Source: Luscinia megarhynchos (taxonomy: Eukaryota > Chordata > Aves > Passeriformes > Turdidae). From it: a DNA stretch of 64,000 nucleotides. Numbering within the stretch: the stretch's first letter is position 1; every line of letters begins with the position of its first letter. The DNA lies in assembly GCA_034336665.1 (NCBI GenBank), contig CM067592.1, positions 40,289,735 to 40,353,734 on the forward strand, in the 5' to 3' direction. Shown here in pieces: positions 13,201 to 25,210 of this stretch. The position numbers were made by a program, and so were the translations under genes. Under the pieces are notes generated by a model. That model was not told the origin of the DNA and did no database searches. It was given only the letters and a program-made list of their open reading frames with translations.

Positions 13201-14339
13201 TTGGTGCTGACAGCAGTAAATGCCTTGTAATGTTCCCTTGCCAGGAAGGTGGTGTGTTGCCCCACTGCCAGTTTTCAGAAACATTTTAATTTCTCAAGTG
13301 AAGTGTAATAGTAGGAAGATACAATCTGGGCTCAGAAATCAATACCTGCTGCTAACAAAGCTGATCCTTTGGGAACTTATTGGTATGAACCAGCACGATA
13401 AATTGGGAGAAATTATGTATGATCAGATTTTGCAGAAAGCAGTTATGATATTATGATATTATTTACCATTTATGCAGCACCATAAAATGGTAAGAATGAC
13501 GTGTCCCCACACAAAGTATTTTGGTGTAATTTAATCTTCCTCAGCATACATAGAGTTACTGCTTAAACCAGAATTAATATTACAGAAATCTTTTGTTTAT
13601 TGCTAGCCTGTTATGGTGGAGTCTAAAGTATTTGTACTCAATGGTTTATTTATAAACATTCTTGATCCTTTTTGCTCAAATGGGATAAAGTCCTTACTTA
13701 AAATAAGTATTCTGCACTACTCCATCTTTGTTTACTTTATACAATGTCAGGCTTCCATCCGTGATGTAGACTGGAAACATACAGCTATTCCCAGCCTGAC
13801 TCCTCAGTTCCCACTGGGTTAACTACGCAAATTGATAGTAGGTGGTAAGCAGCCAAAAAGCACTTTAACCCTTTCAGAGGAGGTCCCTAGCTGTGTTTCT
13901 TATGAAGGAAGATGGTCATTCATTAATAAATCTAATTTTAATTTATTGCATGCTTAATGAGTCCAGAGTCAGTTCAGAAGGAGAACACGAATTTTACACG
14001 AAGCTTAGACAATTAAACAAAGAGGCACTGCAGCATGCAGAAAATACTGCTCTTGGCTTTGCCGTATTCATGAAGGAAGGATGTGGCAAAAAGTAGTTTT
14101 TTCTATCATTTTAAGAGTATAACATTTTGGTTTTGGGAGTTTTCTCTTTGAAACAACGGTTTGACATATAAACTTTGAATTTCCTCTGAGAAGTGCCCTT
14201 TCATTTGTGAATCACGTTTCCTTGGGAGCCAAAGTGAGAAAGAAAGATCTCCAAGGCAGATGTGCACTACGCTGTGCTGTTGTTGGCTGGCTGCCTTGCA
14301 AAGGTGCATGTCGTTTCTGGAGAAAGGTAGGGAGATTTC

Positions 14340-15250
14340 TTCTTTCCTTTGCAGGAACTTAATCTGTGTAAGAGGTCAAGCTGCAGGATAAATGAGGTCC
14401 GTGGCACCTCCAGCTTGTGGATTGCCCCGAAGGCCCCTCGGAACCGCTTCTGGGTTGTCTGGGTGTTGGCGCTGCTGCTCCACGTCCCTCCCCCGCCCCC
14501 AATATCTTTTGTTGTATTTGTCATTTTCTGAATTTCGGTGCCTCTGGTGCTGGTCCTGGCCACTTTCCAGAAAGGCAGCGTGGAAACTGTCGCATGTGAC
14601 AGGGATTGCCACCTGCCCGGGTCTTGTCAGACCTCCTGCGGATCGCTGCGGGAATAATCAGGTAGGAGTGGAAGTCTGCATTTTAATGAAGCTTTCAGAC
14701 CAGACAACAGAGCTGTGAGGGATCCGATGGAAGAAAACCCTTCCGCTATGACTAGCGTTTGTGTAAGCATCGGGGCTTAACCTTCTACCGTGAAAAAGGA
14801 GAGGCTGATAAGGGTGACATTGTCCTCCCTTCGGGAGGGCATTGCCATGTCCCTGGAGCTTGTGTCACCTGCCCGCTTGCATGAGAACAGGCAGCTTGCC
14901 CTGGCACTTTAGGTTAATGGTTATGCATATTCTGCACCGAATTCTTTCCTTTGAGTTTAGGAATTCCTGAATTGCCGGGGCAGGGGCAGGATGTGGCCGT
15001 CCATGCCTGCAGGCCCCGGCAGCGGGCCGGGCCACACCGCGGACCCGCCGCCTCTCTCTCGGAGCCCTGCGGCCTCTGACTCATTTCTGCAGAGGAGCTG
15101 CAGCCTGCCCCTGCTGTGCAGCCAGACGAGGAAACCTCGCCGGAACCGGGAATGGACCTTACTCCGTCTCCTTTCGGCAGAATTAACCGAGAAACCCCCC
15201 CGAGTATATAAACGCCATGTTGGGGAGGAGGGGTGGTGGAACACGGTATT
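14340..15250 (+). promoter_or_regulatory. orphan GC-rich patch with TATA box, AP-1 site and splice-donor-like site
   Basis: GC content and CpG density rise locally, most strongly at 14,980-15,180, within otherwise AT-rich DNA. The patch contains a C-rich Sp1-like run near 14,490-14,505, a TGACTCA AP-1 site at 15,077-15,083 and a TATATAAA box at 15,205-15,212. A plus-strand donor-like CAG|GTAGGA sits at 14,661/14,662, though it is upstream of the TATA box. No coding exon is evident. It may be a promoter for a non-coding RNA or an enhancer; this is inference. Confidence 0.35.
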
Positions 15251-16500
15251 ACAAGAAGTATCGACTCGGTATCAGTTATGTTTTGACTAAAACTAAGAAA
15301 AGAAAATATGACCTGACGGATAATGAGGTGTGAATCTGCAAGAGTTAGCAAAGATAGTTGTGCTTAAGAAAATGTAAGTGTTAATGGTGAGCCCAAAGCC
15401 CAAAGCTAATCACCCCTAGCTGACACATGAGCTCTTCTGTTCGGAAGAGCTGTAATGAGAATAAGGCCTTCAACCCGTGAGGGAAAAAAAAATATACGTC
15501 TACATCTGTATATACAGATATATATATACCTATACATGTTACATCCTTAACACTTCATTCTCCTTAAAAAGCAGATTTTTTTCTCAGGGTAAGCCTGTCA
15601 CAGGTGTAATCACATACTAGCTGGAAGCTATTTTATCTCAGAGGTTCCTTTTGTTTCCCAGCTGGCCTTTGAGTATTATGGAGCAGAGCCATGAGAACGT
15701 ATCAAAAGCAAAGAGGAGTTTGACTGCAGACACAACCATCAATAAAACTAACTCTGTACAAAACCTGGGAAAATCCAGAGAGATTTCCTAAAACGAATTG
15801 CACAAACCAAACACCCTGCGGCTGAGGAAGTTTCTGCTGCACTGATGCCTTATGAATCCACAAATATCACGGCAAAGATGGTGTATTAACTGCTGCTAAT
15901 GAGTGCAAACATGAGTATAAACACTGGGAAATACTGTTGGTGTTTAAAAACAAACAAAAAGCAGAGTGAAACAGAAAAACTCTGCTCTCCCTTCTCAGGA
16001 CCTGTCTGGACAGGCTGCCAAATTGCTGCCTGCAGCAGCTCCCCATGGGAGCCTGATCCCAGCCTCTTTTCCCCCATCCCTCTCCAAGGCAGGAGCTCTG
16101 ATACCCTGCCTGCTTTTACTGATTCCCTCTCTGCCATCACTTGAAATTCAAGTGAGCACCAGAGGGAAGATTTGGGGTCCTTTTTCTTTCCCTGGTATCT
16201 GCTGTCTGGGTGATTTAGTATATCCACCTTTTTTTGGTCTCTGCTGGATGTCAGCCCTGCTGTTCTCTATAGGATATTCTTCATTCCTACTTGCAAATGC
16301 TTTTTTCCTCCTTCATGCTATTACAATTATCCATTGGGTTAGATGAAAAACTGTTTTCATATATTTCAAATATTCTTTTCCCAACAGTTTAGTTGCTGCC
16401 CCCACAACTCACTGGAGTTTGGTCTTGTTTTAGTTGTCTTTTCTCCCAAGAATCATCGTGTAGATGCTTGCATTTTCCCTAAAGGGCATTGTGACTTTCC

Positions 16501-16521
16501 TTTTTTTTTTTTTTTTTTTTT
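16501..16521. repeat. poly-T tract
   Basis: An uninterrupted run of 21 T residues. No SINE body recognisable on the minus strand abuts it, so it is recorded only as a homopolymer. Confidence 0.9.
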
Positions 16522-19500
16522 GTTATCTCCTCACTGTCCTCATGATATGGCAATAAGTTTAAGGGACACTATTTTTTTTCCCTTCTACATCTGCCATAAT
16601 GACTCATACAGCTCCTGAGTCTATAGATGATCCATTTTTCATCCCCTAAGTAGGACATTCCTGCAACCCTTCTCCTTCTGACAGCAGACCACTGTGCTAA
16701 GCAGCAATCTGTCCTCTGCTGCTTTGGGCAGCCATCCTGAAGAAGAGCCCATGCACATGCTGGGAGCAAGGACAGGGATATGCAACTGTTGGGATGTATC
16801 CTACGTGGGGTTTGTCATGTGTGGGGAGCTCTTCTGCACGCACGCATTTCTGAGCACTCTGGGATGTGCTGGCCTTGCTGGGAGATGCAGCTGCTCAGGT
16901 GTGGGGCATACTGGGCTGCCCTCAGACTTGGCCAGCATGAATGCATCTGTCAGAGAGATGCAATTGATAAGAACAAGAATTAGCCCATGAGTCAGGTGGT
17001 GTTGGGAAGTCTGCACCAGGCACTGGGAAGGAACCTCGCCCCTGAGCACTGCACTAATGGCTTAAACCACGGTGTGAGTACAAATCAGATGTGACCTCAC
17101 CTGAAAACATGTAAGGTACAAAGAACTCATTTCTGGTCATCCTTTAGGCTCTATTGCCTTTAGTAGGACTCTGGTCCAAAATCTGTGCTCTGTGTTTCTT
17201 TCTGAAGACTCTACAGCTGCCCAATTGCCTGATGGGACACCTAGGGACATGGCTGTTCTCATGAACTTCTAGGTCTTTGCAGGACCAAAATTCTCTCTAT
17301 CACTTTCTTACCATAAAGTTATTGCACAGTTTTGGTAGATAGAAAACCATCAATCGAATGAGATCTAACTACAAAAGGAAGTAATTTTAATATGTGTTGA
17401 ATGAAATCCCCCTCCCCAATATTATATGTTTCTAGATTTACTGCACCCAGTTTTCAAGATTCTCTGGTTTATTTCTTTTTTTTTACTATGTGACAATTTA
17501 ACTGAGAACACAATGTACTTCAGACTGCCTACCCTTATTAAAAATCAGTAGATTTTTCACCCACACTTTTCTTCCTTTGCTTATCTGCAGAGCAGATGCA
17601 GACCTATTTGCTTAAATCAAGGCTTGCAATTCACCAGAACATCAAAAGAGCAGCCCCTATCACTTCAGTCGCTTTTATTATTGCAGCTTGTCTCCATGAT
17701 CTCCCCTGCATTCTTGCTGCAAAAGGAGGTCTCATCATCACTTCCCTTCCCTTCCTTCTGCTCTTAGTTGAATCTGCCTTAGCAATCAGAATAATAATGA
17801 TTTATCTCCAAGGGAATGTGAATGCAAGCCAAGTTCCCTTGGTACAGGGAAATCAGTTTGGTATTGTTTACTCATCCCCTGTGGATTCACCAGATGGCAT
17901 CAGACAGCATAATTTGGATTCTGTGCTCCAAAGAGAGGGAAGGCTGGAGATGCAGGAATTGGTAATGTGAAATTACCAGGAACAGGTCTGATTTTTTTTT
18001 TTTTTTTAGAATATGGCCTCTCTTTCATCTTTGTCATATAACCTGCAAGAAAACAAAACATATTCTAGCATACCTGGACTTCTAACACGTTAAGTAAACC
18101 ATTTTTAGCATGGTCATTTATGAATTTTTTTGGCTGCTCTTCTAGTAACTGCTTCCTCTGGAGAGGATGCTTTTCCTGGGCTGGGTTGAAGGTCCTGAGC
18201 AGGTCAGCAGAGAAGAGGCAGTGGGAAATGAGGCATTGCAGCTGTTTCCTTCTAGGCCAGCCCTGCTTCAATTCAGTAAATAGAGGATTTAGGTTTCTGT
18301 TCTTTAAATATCCCAGGCATAAATTATTCACTCAAAATACATTTGTCAAAGAAGAAGCACTAGGAAAACAGAAGTGGAAAGCCTTAGCAGAGGCTGAACC
18401 AGCTACAGCTTTACTGACCACAGCACAAAGCACTCAGTGTAGCCTGATGTCCAAGCCCTGAGGGACAGAGGAGATGATCTAATCATTCTTGTCCATCTTG
18501 TTGCTGCAGTTTTATTATTTGAATTCTTTTTAGGCCAGATACTGAATGAATATAAGCTTTTCTGTAGTGAATCCTGCTGAGCTGATTTATAGCTGCTGAG
18601 TGTCTGGCCTTTAAGGACTGTTTTAACCTCTAGAATATTGATTTCTCCTTTTATTTTCCCTTGTGCTGCAAGCAAGCCCCTTGGTCAGGACCCTGGTTGT
18701 GCAATATACAAAAGTGTGATGGTGCCATGATTTGTAAAAATGAGCGACCACGAGGGTAAAAAGTTCAGCAGTCTTCGCTGCAGCACTGCATAATCACTGT
18801 AAAAGGGGCCACGACCTCCAAAAATCACTTGACAGCAGTGTTTGCCGGGTGGGACCCATCCTGCTGCAGATGAAGGACCACCATCAGAGGTAAGGAGCAG
18901 GCACAGGGAATCCAGAGTAGTGGATCAGAGGACCCAGAGCAGGCTCAGGGCATTGATGGGAAGGACATGGGGACTCCTTTGGTAGCTGCCCACTCGGGAG
19001 AGCAGCTTTTTCGGAGCTGCCCACTCACTCACAGGTTTCATTGCCTCTGACCCCTCCTTCCATTGCCCACTGCATCCATGCTCCATTTCTCCCTTCTGCC
19101 TGCTGCTGTCCTCCTTTCAGGGCAGGGTTTCAGCTCAGCCTCAGCTGTCAAGACTCTGAGGTCCCCTGGGAAGTACCTGTGGGAAAAAGGAACACTAGCT
19201 GAAAAGATTGCTCATGGCAGAGGACAGTCTGTGAAGGTAGAAGAAGTGTGAAGATTGGGAGCATAAAAATAGTTTGCAAAGCACCGGATCTGCCAGCCAG
19301 ATCACATCCCAGGAGGCATCCAGGAGGATGATAGATGCTGCCACCGCAAAGGTGAATTTTGGTTCTTGCAGGATAGTTCCTCTTGGTTCTTGAAGGGGTT
19401 GTACCAAGTTGTATCCTCACTCCTGAGATACCCAGGAAGAGCCACTGAAGGGAAGGGAGAAGGTGAAGGCCAGACCACCCACTGCACTTCCGTGCCAGCA

Positions 19501-22500
19501 GCTACAGAATGTGTTGAAAACTTCTGGAGACCCAAAAATCATGCCTATCATATGAGAGAGCCACCAGTATCAAAGAGACCAAACCAGGAGCTCCAGTCAG
19601 TCCCCAGTCCCCTTCTTGTGACTTCAAAGATGGCTGGCCCAGCCAAAGGGGTGTCTGTCAGGATAAAATGTGCTCTCAGTTTTAGCTAGATGCAGATCTA
19701 CCTTTCTTGAAGAGCTTAATTAAAGTGATAGCATATCTATCATGTTCACCCACACACATGCTCTGTCATGAGTGGTTTGTTTCCAAAAAGGAATATACAC
19801 CTGTCTATGATCCAGCATGCCAGAGGAGACTGTTGCAGGAGTAAGTATGACCTTGTGCTGTCCCTCCTATGGTTATCTGTATTAATAAGAGTGGAATTCA
19901 GAGCTAGGAGTCATACCTCCTGTCTGTATGCTTCTGTGTCCTCATTTTGTAACTGCTGAATAAAAAAAGCGAGCTTTTGCTTGATTTCAGTGTTCATTAA
20001 AAGCTTATAAAGGAGAAAAAAATTCCTGGAATATGTCATACATTCCAACCAGTTTTTGACATATTCATTAGGCATATGGCAACATACATACTTATATATG
20101 AGCACAGTACGTATTTGGATATTTAGCTGCCAGGGAAAGGATGTAATTTTGTTCACATGCAATGGTTGTCCTGCATGTTAATATCCAGATTAAGTAATGG
20201 AATATCATGATGACTTTGAAAGACATACATGATATCTATAGCTTGGTTAACCATCACAGAAAACCTGCTCTTCTCCCTATGGGGGGAGTGTACCAAGGGT
20301 GCAGGGCTCACACAACTTTCAGATATTTTGCACTGTGGTTTTTCCATCTCTTTCTGTCCCGGTGGTCTTGCAGGAGTGGGGTTTGCAGTGCTAAAGCCAA
20401 TGCAGTGGTTGTTGCCACTGGATTTGGTTCCTGCTGCAAATGGGCAAACAGGGGCGGTGGGGCGCAGGTCCTTGCCTGGAGCTGTGCTGACTCACGGTAC
20501 TTGGCAGTGGGGCTCTCTGTGGCTGGCAGGCTGGTGTGGCTTTCCTGCTCTTGCAGGGCATGGGGTGGTGGGGCTGCCAGGCAGCAGAGCAGCTGCAGCA
20601 GGCTGGGGCTTGGTGAGGCAGCACCTCCCAGCCAGGCTGGCAGCGGGAGCCTGGAGGGCAGCCTGCCTCCAGCCTGGGGTGCAGGCACCTGCAGTCTTCC
20701 ATCCTCTACTGCTTCCCAGATCCTGGTGCTTTCACCAGCATTTCCTGTTCCCTTACTGGGGCCTCCGGTGGCTGGACATGCTCAGCTACATCTTTTTTAT
20801 GGCCTTTTGCCTGCAGGGTGGAGCAATGCCCTTCTCATTCTGGCCCACTTTTGGTCTTGACATTTAAGTGTGTGGGTAATGAGGTGAGAGAGCCACTGCA
20901 TCAGGGTGAGCTCTGACTGAACTGTGGCAGCGCAGGTCTGACCCGTAGCTGCAGGGAAGCCAGTCCTTACCACCTGGAGCTCTTCCCAGCACGGTGGGTT
21001 CCTGTTTGCAAAGGGCTCTCTAGTTGAGGAGTAACCCAGGGAATGCTGTGAAATAATCATGCTCCAGCACTTCCTTTAAGTGCTTTGAAATACCCAATTC
21101 TCACAGAAGCCAATTGCCTATAATGAAATGCAGCTGGGAATCTGGAAATACCTCCTCTAATCTCCTCCCCTATTCTAATGTGCCCCCTAGCAGAAGAAAG
21201 TCCAGAGAGGCAGGTAGCACAGAGTGTTGTGCCAGTCATACACTCCCCAGAAATTCCCCACTGCTTCTTGTATGGCAGCCTTCCAAGCTACTAGTACCAT
21301 GAGACTAATGCAAAGTGATCCTCTTTCCTGTCTGTTTTGAAGTTAGGAGTGGACTGGTTGGTTTTTTGGGTTGATTTTTTGGGAGGAGTGGTGGGGGGAA
21401 TGGGTTTATTTTGATTTGTTTTGTTTTACATATTTGTCAGTATATTAACCTGCAGCAAATCTCTCTTTAATTTTTCCAGATTCCTCATATGGTTAAAGAA
21501 AGAACTCCAGCCACTTATTCCCACCCTCTGTTACTTTTGATACCTATAGTAGTGTCCCGTTGGCATCAGCTGCAGCTTGCTTGATGTAGTGTTTAATCCC
21601 AGGAGCTGCAAACTGTCAGATAAGTAGAGAGAAAGATATTGGCCAGCTATTTTTTCAGTTATGTCGTTACCATCAAGCCATTGCATGAAAATCATGTTAC
21701 ATAATACAAAATACTATGCCTTTAATATTTCTGTTACTCCCCAATGAATTGTCTTTCCACCAAAGCTAAGCGTTTATCAGTAGACTTGCTTTTTTCCTGG
21801 CTTGGTGTTAGCTGATGTCCTCTCAGGAAAGCTGTTATCCTCAAAATGTGCCAAAGCATATTGGTTTCTGTCACAGGCACATTATTATACCACCATTTCC
21901 ATGCAGCCAAAATGAAATAAGCAAATGTGTTGGCAAAGACAGCCTGACATGACTATGTTCTTACAGGTACATTTTATTCTGTAAGTATGTCCTAGGATGT
22001 TTCAAACATTTTAGACTGGAGAATGAATAAAATACAGCTAGAAGTGGATTGCACTCAGAATTGCATTATTGCAGGACTTCTTTCCTATAATTAAACCTTT
22101 TCTGTAACATTACCTATAAGAAAAAAAAATATGATGTACCAATTTCATTTGTGTCAAAAATGCAAAGGTTTATAGCAGCTGTGACAACCTTAAATTATGT
22201 CTTCCAAAAGCATAATTGATTTGTATACCCAGTACTGTGGAAAGTCTTACTAACATAGTCATTAATCTGATCAGCGAAAAGTTCATACCCAAGCCTGAAA
22301 TCAGGAGGAGGAAATCTACTCATCAGATTGTGTTGGTGGTTTCAAGATTGCCTTAATTATTTTAAGTTCAATCCTAAAAAAGGCTGAGAATTTTCAGCTT
22401 GCATTAAAATCTGAGAAGTCAGTGCTCAAGGCTGTGCAAGAGCAAGCCTGAGAAAAGAACAATTACAAGTGCTGAATGCCAAAACCCTCGCTGCAATAGC

Positions 22501-25121
22501 TGATCTGGGATTGAACCTGCTTGCACCACACATCGGTTTGGCTGCAGCACAGTAAAGCAAAAGAGCTTGTCAAGACAAATGTGCAGCAATATGCCATGTG
22601 AGAGGGGCCAAAGTACGTGTTAAAACACATCTTTCTGGCTGCCAGGAGCACAGCATAATTATTTGAGAGAGCTGTAAAAAGTCTTGCTGAACAGGTCTCT
22701 CTGATTTTACCCATTAAATACAGTGAGTCCCATGACTGGGCTGGCTGGTGCTTTGTAAAGTGCAGGGTCTGTTAGTGAAATCTGATTTCTCCTCTCCTTC
22801 TTGCCTCCAGACCATGTCTTTTACATGTTCTGAAGCAAACATACATAGCTAATTCTGCATTATTTGTTACTCAGACTGAATTCTGTGAACAGACACTTCT
22901 GTGAAACCAGCTCCTCCAATTACAGTTCTGCGTTCAGCTGCCATCCTGGGTGTTTCAGGATGTGTCAGCAGACGGGGCTGCTTGGCTCTCTGAGACATCG
23001 CTCGTGTCTGCACAGCAGCAGTTGCATACACCTGAAGAGCAGTCTTCAGCTTCAGAGCCAAGAGCAGGTTGCAGCTCCTCCCATAAACATGTCCAGGTCA
23101 GCCGCAGGTCTGTAGTTTCTCCACAGGGAGTGGTTTCTCCCCACACTTTACCCGAGTTTTGGCTCTTGCAAGGAATTGTTTGGGATAAAAAAGTGATTTT
23201 CTTTACTAAAAGTCCTCTGATGTTAATACCTAATCCAGAACAAGAATAAGAAGGAGGGAGTTCTGGAGGGGCCTACCTGTAAGGGAACCAGGCAGCTGCA
23301 TATCCTGGTCTTGTAATTGTCTCTTGTGTCATACATAAAACATCCTCTGGAGCAAGGTCTGCAGCTCAGGTCTCCCAGATTTTATTACTAAGCTGGGGTC
23401 TTGCATTTCTTTCTGTACTGTAACTAGTCTCAATATTGCACCAAGAGGCACTAAGTTGAACTGTTTTTCAGAACAGGATTGAGGATGGTGGATTCTGGCA
23501 GCCCTGACCCAGATTTAGCCTCTGGAATGGGGTGACATTTCGCATGCATTCAGTGCTCAGTGCTTGCTTTTGTGCCTCTGTGAAGTGTTTTGCATTGCCA
23601 GTCTGAGGCACCAAGGATTTCCAGTGTGCTGTTTCAGCAGCCGCAGGACATAACATAAAACTATTGATCTATTTTCAAGGGTTGAGTGTTTAAAAATCAT
23701 TGAAGCACTTCAGTTCTGCATGTCTTTGCTGCATGTAGCCCACAGCCTTGTCTTTGCAAACTTACAGTTCTCATAGAATGATTTCATTTGCTTTGTAAAT
23801 TATTAAATAAAACAATTAATGATTTCTGCAGTTACAGTCATTGAACAAACAACCCTGAATTGAAATGCACTTGGGAAAATGCTCATGTTTCTGTAGGTGC
23901 CAGTTTTGTAGTCTTCATAAGATTAGGTAACCACAAAGCACAGAGATTAAGTGTATTACGGGCATTTCAGCTCTGCTGGAGTGCAGGGCTATGCATCCAT
24001 GCCACAGGGGAAAAAAATATGGCCCATTCAGATGTTTTCAACCAAAACATGTGTTTATAAATTCTGATGTGTAATTCTTAATAGCCGACTAAGTTTTCTT
24101 ATAGTTCCATCACTGAAGCATGAGCTGATACCAAAAACATCCTTTTCACTTTACATCAAATGGAGAATTTGCCCTCAAAGCAACATATTCATTGTCTAAA
24201 GTGATTGTAGTTCTGTGTCCTGCTTAAATGTCTCTGACCTTTGGAGGAAACTTTTATTTCCCATTACCTAATTTCAGGTGTTTTCTAGCAAAGTCTGGCC
24301 TCCATGTAGAATTGAAAGGTTTTCTTAATCCATGTTTTTGGAAGAGGAGACCGATTTCTTTAGAACACACTAACAGTTTCACACCTGGAGGGTTAGTTAT
24401 GTTCACTACTACCATTCTTAGGGACTGCAGAGAGTAGCAAGCAGAGCTGGAGGACTCCATCTGCTTTGTGAATGCTGCAATGCTGATGATGGAGGTCTCA
24501 CCGTCAGGAGTGTCAGCAACAAGCACCCTTTCCTAACCAGCTCTTGTGCCCTAAGGTCAGTGTGCAATCTCCAAGCTGCTCCATGGAAATGAATGCATTT
24601 TACCACCATCAGCACCTCATACTGCATGTTAGAAATCTTCTAACAGAGCTAGTCTGCTACAGCATTGAAAATGTCTAACATTTCAGCAGGCCTGAATTTA
24701 GTGTAACCAACAGTAAAAGCTTATCTCTCTTTCACAAAGAAGCTGAATTAAATGGATAGTCAGACACTATTGGAAAATCCCTAGATCCCCGTGGGGGTCT
24801 GATGGCTGCTTGAATACTCTCTGTTGGACTGCCTGAGTTCAGAAACACAGATCTTATAGTCCTCTGCAGAGAGAGAAGGACAGAAATAGACTGCATTTAA
24901 AAATAAAGTAGTAATTTCCACTGTCTCTTGGCTACCCATTCGTGTGGTCGTGACCTGTCACACAGGCACGAGTTTCTGTAAATAGCCTACTTCTGTAGGC
25001 AGATTACTGGCCAAAAGATCTGACTGAAAATCAAATTACTGTCTACCTCCATCAGTGGCCAAATGAGTGACCAATAGCCTCTTGGCCTTTATGTAGGATA
25101 ATTCATACCTTTGTGATGTAG

Positions 25122-25122
<1 letters not shown>

Positions 25123-25209
<87 letters not shown>

Positions 25210-25210
25210 T
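25123..25210. repeat. (AAT)n microsatellite, about 29 perfect units
   Basis: A perfect AAT trinucleotide array of about 88 bp. Its purity suggests that it is polymorphic in length. No retroposon tail was recognised beside it. Confidence 0.95.

Larger units (their letters stand above)
1760..14200. other. AT-rich intergenic DNA, no supported gene
   Basis: No exon set, RNA gene or intact mobile element could be recognised here. All reading frames are short or of chance length; the longest, about 134 codons on the minus strand at 2,155-2,559, resembles nothing I know. The stretch holds an (AAAT)n microsatellite at 7,242-7,271, a possible MIR-like relic at 4,430-4,505 and small local duplications such as the 12-bp repeat at about 6,560-6,585. 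Confidence 0.7.

Noticed and set aside
17596..17970. Plus-strand frame of 124 codons with hydrophobic segments
   Set aside because: No family resemblance, no promoter and ordinary composition; hydrophobic runs come from T-rich DNA.
20207..20867. Two overlapping plus-strand frames over 210 codons
   Set aside because: They overlap in different frames across a GC-rich patch, with W-, G- and L-rich content typical of TGG-rich repeats. No domain and no splice logic.
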